From an uncultured Lachnospiraceae bacterium (GTDB lineage: Bacteria; Bacillota; Clostridia; Lachnospirales; Lachnospiraceae): a stretch of 64,000 bases of DNA. Location of the stretch: positions 1-64,000 of the forward strand of contig CAJUDH010000014.1 in NCBI GenBank assembly GCA_910584845.1, written 5' to 3'. How positions within the stretch are numbered: the first letter of the stretch is position 1; each line of letters begins with the position of its first letter. Below are positions 62,643 to 64,000 of the stretch, in pieces. Under the pieces are notes generated by a model. It was not told the DNA's origin. It searched no databases and saw only the letters and a program-made list of their open reading frames with translations. The translations under genes were made by a program, and so were the position numbers.

Positions 62643-63674
62643 ATGGGATATGAACCGATCAACAAACTGCCTACACCGGCAGAAATCAAAGAACAATTCC
62701 CCCTCCCCCTGGAATATGCTTTGGTGAAAAAGCAACGGGATGAAGAGGCAAGGAAAATCATAGCAGGCGAAAGCGCCAAATTCCTGGTCATCATCGGGCC
62801 TTGCTCCGCTGACAATGAAGATTCTGTCCTGGATTATGCCAGCCGGCTGGTCAAAATCCAGGAGGATACCAAAGAAAAACTCCTTATCATCCCCCGGGTC
62901 TATACCAACAAGCCCCGGACGACCGGCGAAGGCTACAAGGGTATGCTCCACCAGCCGGATCCGGAAAAACGCCCCAGCATGGCCGACGGGCTTCACGCCA
63001 TCCGCCACGTGCACATGCGGGTATTGGAAGAAACCGGCCTTTCTACCGCCGACGAAATGCTTTATCCCGATAACGTTACCTACCTGGACGACATTATGTC
63101 TTATATTGCCGTAGGGGCACGCTCGGTAGAGAACCAGCAGCACCGCCTGGTTTCCAGCGGCTGCCACGTGCCGGTAGGCATGAAAAACCCCACCAGCGGC
63201 GATTTGTCCGTTATGCTGAATTCTGTCAAAGCATCCCAAGGGGGCCATGATTTCATTATGCGGGACTGGGAAGTAAGGACCAGCGGCAACCCATGGACCC
63301 ACTCTATTTTGCGCGGCGCAGTCAATAAACATGGCCAATGCCTGCCCAATTACCATTTTGAAGACTTAATCCTGCTCCACCGGCTTTATATGGAACGGAA
63401 CCTGAAAAATCCGGCCTGTATCGTGGACGCCAACCACTCCAACTCCAACAAGCAGTATTTCGAACAGGTCCGCATCGTCAAAGAGGTGCTTCACAGCCGC
63501 CGCCATTCGGAAGAACTGCGAGGGTTTGTGAAAGGGGTTATGATTGAAAGCTATATTGAGCCAGGCAGCCAGAAAATCGGCGAACATTGCTATGGCAAAT
63601 CCATTACGGACCCCTGCCTGGGATGGGAGGATTCCCAACGCCTTCTGTACGAAATCGCCGAAGGGGTATCCTAG
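62643..63674 (+). CDS. DAHP synthase, class I (AroF/AroG type)
   Basis: 343 aa. First enzyme of the shikimate pathway, joining PEP and erythrose 4-phosphate. Motifs are VIIGPCSADNED, RVYTNKPRTTGEGYKG, ARSVENQQHR, PVGMKNPTSG, and DANHSNSNKQ (metal-binding His). No fused chorismate mutase or ACT domain, so feedback control would act on the barrel itself as in the AroFGH group. GAGGAAA precedes ATG 62643. It ends before a terminator shared with the converging helicase gene. Confidence 0.94.
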   Translation: MGYEPINKLPTPAEIKEQFPLPLEYALVKKQRDEEARKIIAGESAKFLVIIGPCSADNEDSVLDYASRLVKIQEDTKEKLLIIPRVYTNKPRTTGEGYKGMLHQPDPEKRPSMADGLHAIRHVHMRVLEETGLSTADEMLYPDNVTYLDDIMSYIAVGARSVENQQHRLVSSGCHVPVGMKNPTSGDLSVMLNSVKASQGGHDFIMRDWEVRTSGNPWTHSILRGAVNKHGQCLPNYHFEDLILLHRLYMERNLKNPACIVDANHSNSNKQYFEQVRIVKEVLHSRRHSEELRGFVKGVMIESYIEPGSQKIGEHCYGKSITDPCLGWEDSQRLLYEIAEGVS

Positions 63675-63705
63675 GGCAGGGCAGGCGCCCTCTGCTTCCT
63701 GCAGC

Positions 63706-63733
63706 AAAAGGGGGAGTATTCACTCCCCCAGGA
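63706..63733 (-). terminator. Terminator of the SNF2 helicase gene
   Basis: GGGGGAGT (63710-63717) pairs with ACTCCCCC (63722-63729), followed on the minus strand by TTTT. It overlaps the helicase stop codon. Confidence 0.75.
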
Positions 63734-64000
63734 TTTCCATAAATTCTTCTTTTGTGGCCAACCGGCCGCGGATGCTCCCGCCGGAAATAATGTCGTCGGA
63801 CAATCGGGCTTTGCGTTCTTGCAAAGATAAGATTTTCTCCTCTAATGTATCTTTCATTATCAGCTTATACACCGTTACCACCTGCTTTTGCCCAATCCGG
63901 TGGGCCCGGTCCGTAGCCTGGTTCTGGGCCGCCATATTCCACCAGGGGTCAAAATGGATTACCATGCTGGCCGCCGTCAAATTCAGCCCCGTCCCCCCGG
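63720..64000 (-). CDS. SNF2-family helicase, C-terminal end only
   Basis: The last 93 or so codons of a Swi2/Snf2 ATPase; the rest lies beyond the window. Present are GGTGLNLTAASMVIHFDPWW and the motif VI segment QATDRAHRIGQ, then the usual tail (LEEKILSLQERKARLSDDII). The upstream part of the chain is open to the window edge. Bacterial members remodel RNA polymerase or nucleic acid complexes; a restriction-linked role is also possible. Confidence 0.9.
   Translation of the reverse strand, partial: GGTGLNLTAASMVIHFDPWWNMAAQNQATDRAHRIGQKQVVTVYKLIMKDTLEEKILSLQERKARLSDDIISGGSIRGRLATKEEFMEILGE

Overview
The window looks like chromosomal DNA of a gut-type member of the Clostridia, most likely Lachnospiraceae. 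This rests on gene content: a two-subunit iron-sulfur L-serine dehydratase, DUF1836 and YerC/TrpR-like proteins, a YesM/YesN-type two-component system beside LplABC-type sugar transport genes, an RlmD whose C-terminal tail is of the Lachnospiraceae type, and strong AGGAGG ribosome sites. The core DNA is GC-rich. Two stretches (about 1-11.2 kb and 24.5-29.1 kb) are visibly AT-richer and full of broken genes and insertion-sequence remnants, so they read as acquired islands. No rRNA, canonical tRNA gene or CRISPR array was seen.

Layout. 1-11.2 kb: defence and mobile island with a type I restriction-modification operon (hsdR, a fused hsdM-hsdS, and a third gene with a HEPN-type R-x4-H motif), a frameshifted DUF2971 gene, other decayed ORFs, a truncated IS481-like transposase, a DUF1413 gene, an IS256-family element with a frameshifted transposase, and a C-terminally truncated Dam-type methylase. 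11.2-24.2 kb: housekeeping genes, mostly on the minus strand (rlmD with its tail out of frame, a small membrane protein, pcrA, ridA, a coiled-coil protein, DUF1836, yerC, a polar amino acid ABC transporter, and a MATE pump coupled to an AraC-GNAT fusion regulator). 24.2-29.1 kb: a degenerate short tandem array, then a GH1 phospho-beta-glucosidase/RpiR/YczE cassette between IS30-like end remnants. 29.2-30.8 kb: sdaAB-sdaAA. 30.9-48.6 kb: an 18-kb co-directional locus for alpha-1,6-glucan (dextran-type) use. 48.8-56.8 kb: a cyclase pseudogene, a lipoprotein, kptA, a GNAT protein, tatD, yccF, an autoregulated marR-MATE operon and an SPFH protein. 57.2-57.4 kb: a structured RNA candidate with a permuted tRNA-like elbow. 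57.5-64 kb: two tandem WYL regulators, a Cof-type HAD phosphatase, an ABC-class ATPase, DAHP synthase and the end of a SNF2 helicase.

How the genes fit together. The strongest system is the dextran locus: a secreted GH66 endo-dextranase, a 1710-residue secreted protein made of about ten carbohydrate-binding-like modules with no catalytic domain, a secreted glucan-binding-repeat protein, a lipoprotein receptor with two LplB/LplC permeases, a YesM/YesN sensor-regulator pair and a cytoplasmic GH13 oligo-1,6-glucosidase carrying the valine typical of alpha-1,6 specificity. The most novel-looking item is the RNA at 57.2-57.4 kb: canonical T-arm and D-arm sequences in permuted order, joined by a GAAA-capped four-base-pair stem. 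All identifications come from reading the sequence; none was checked against a database.
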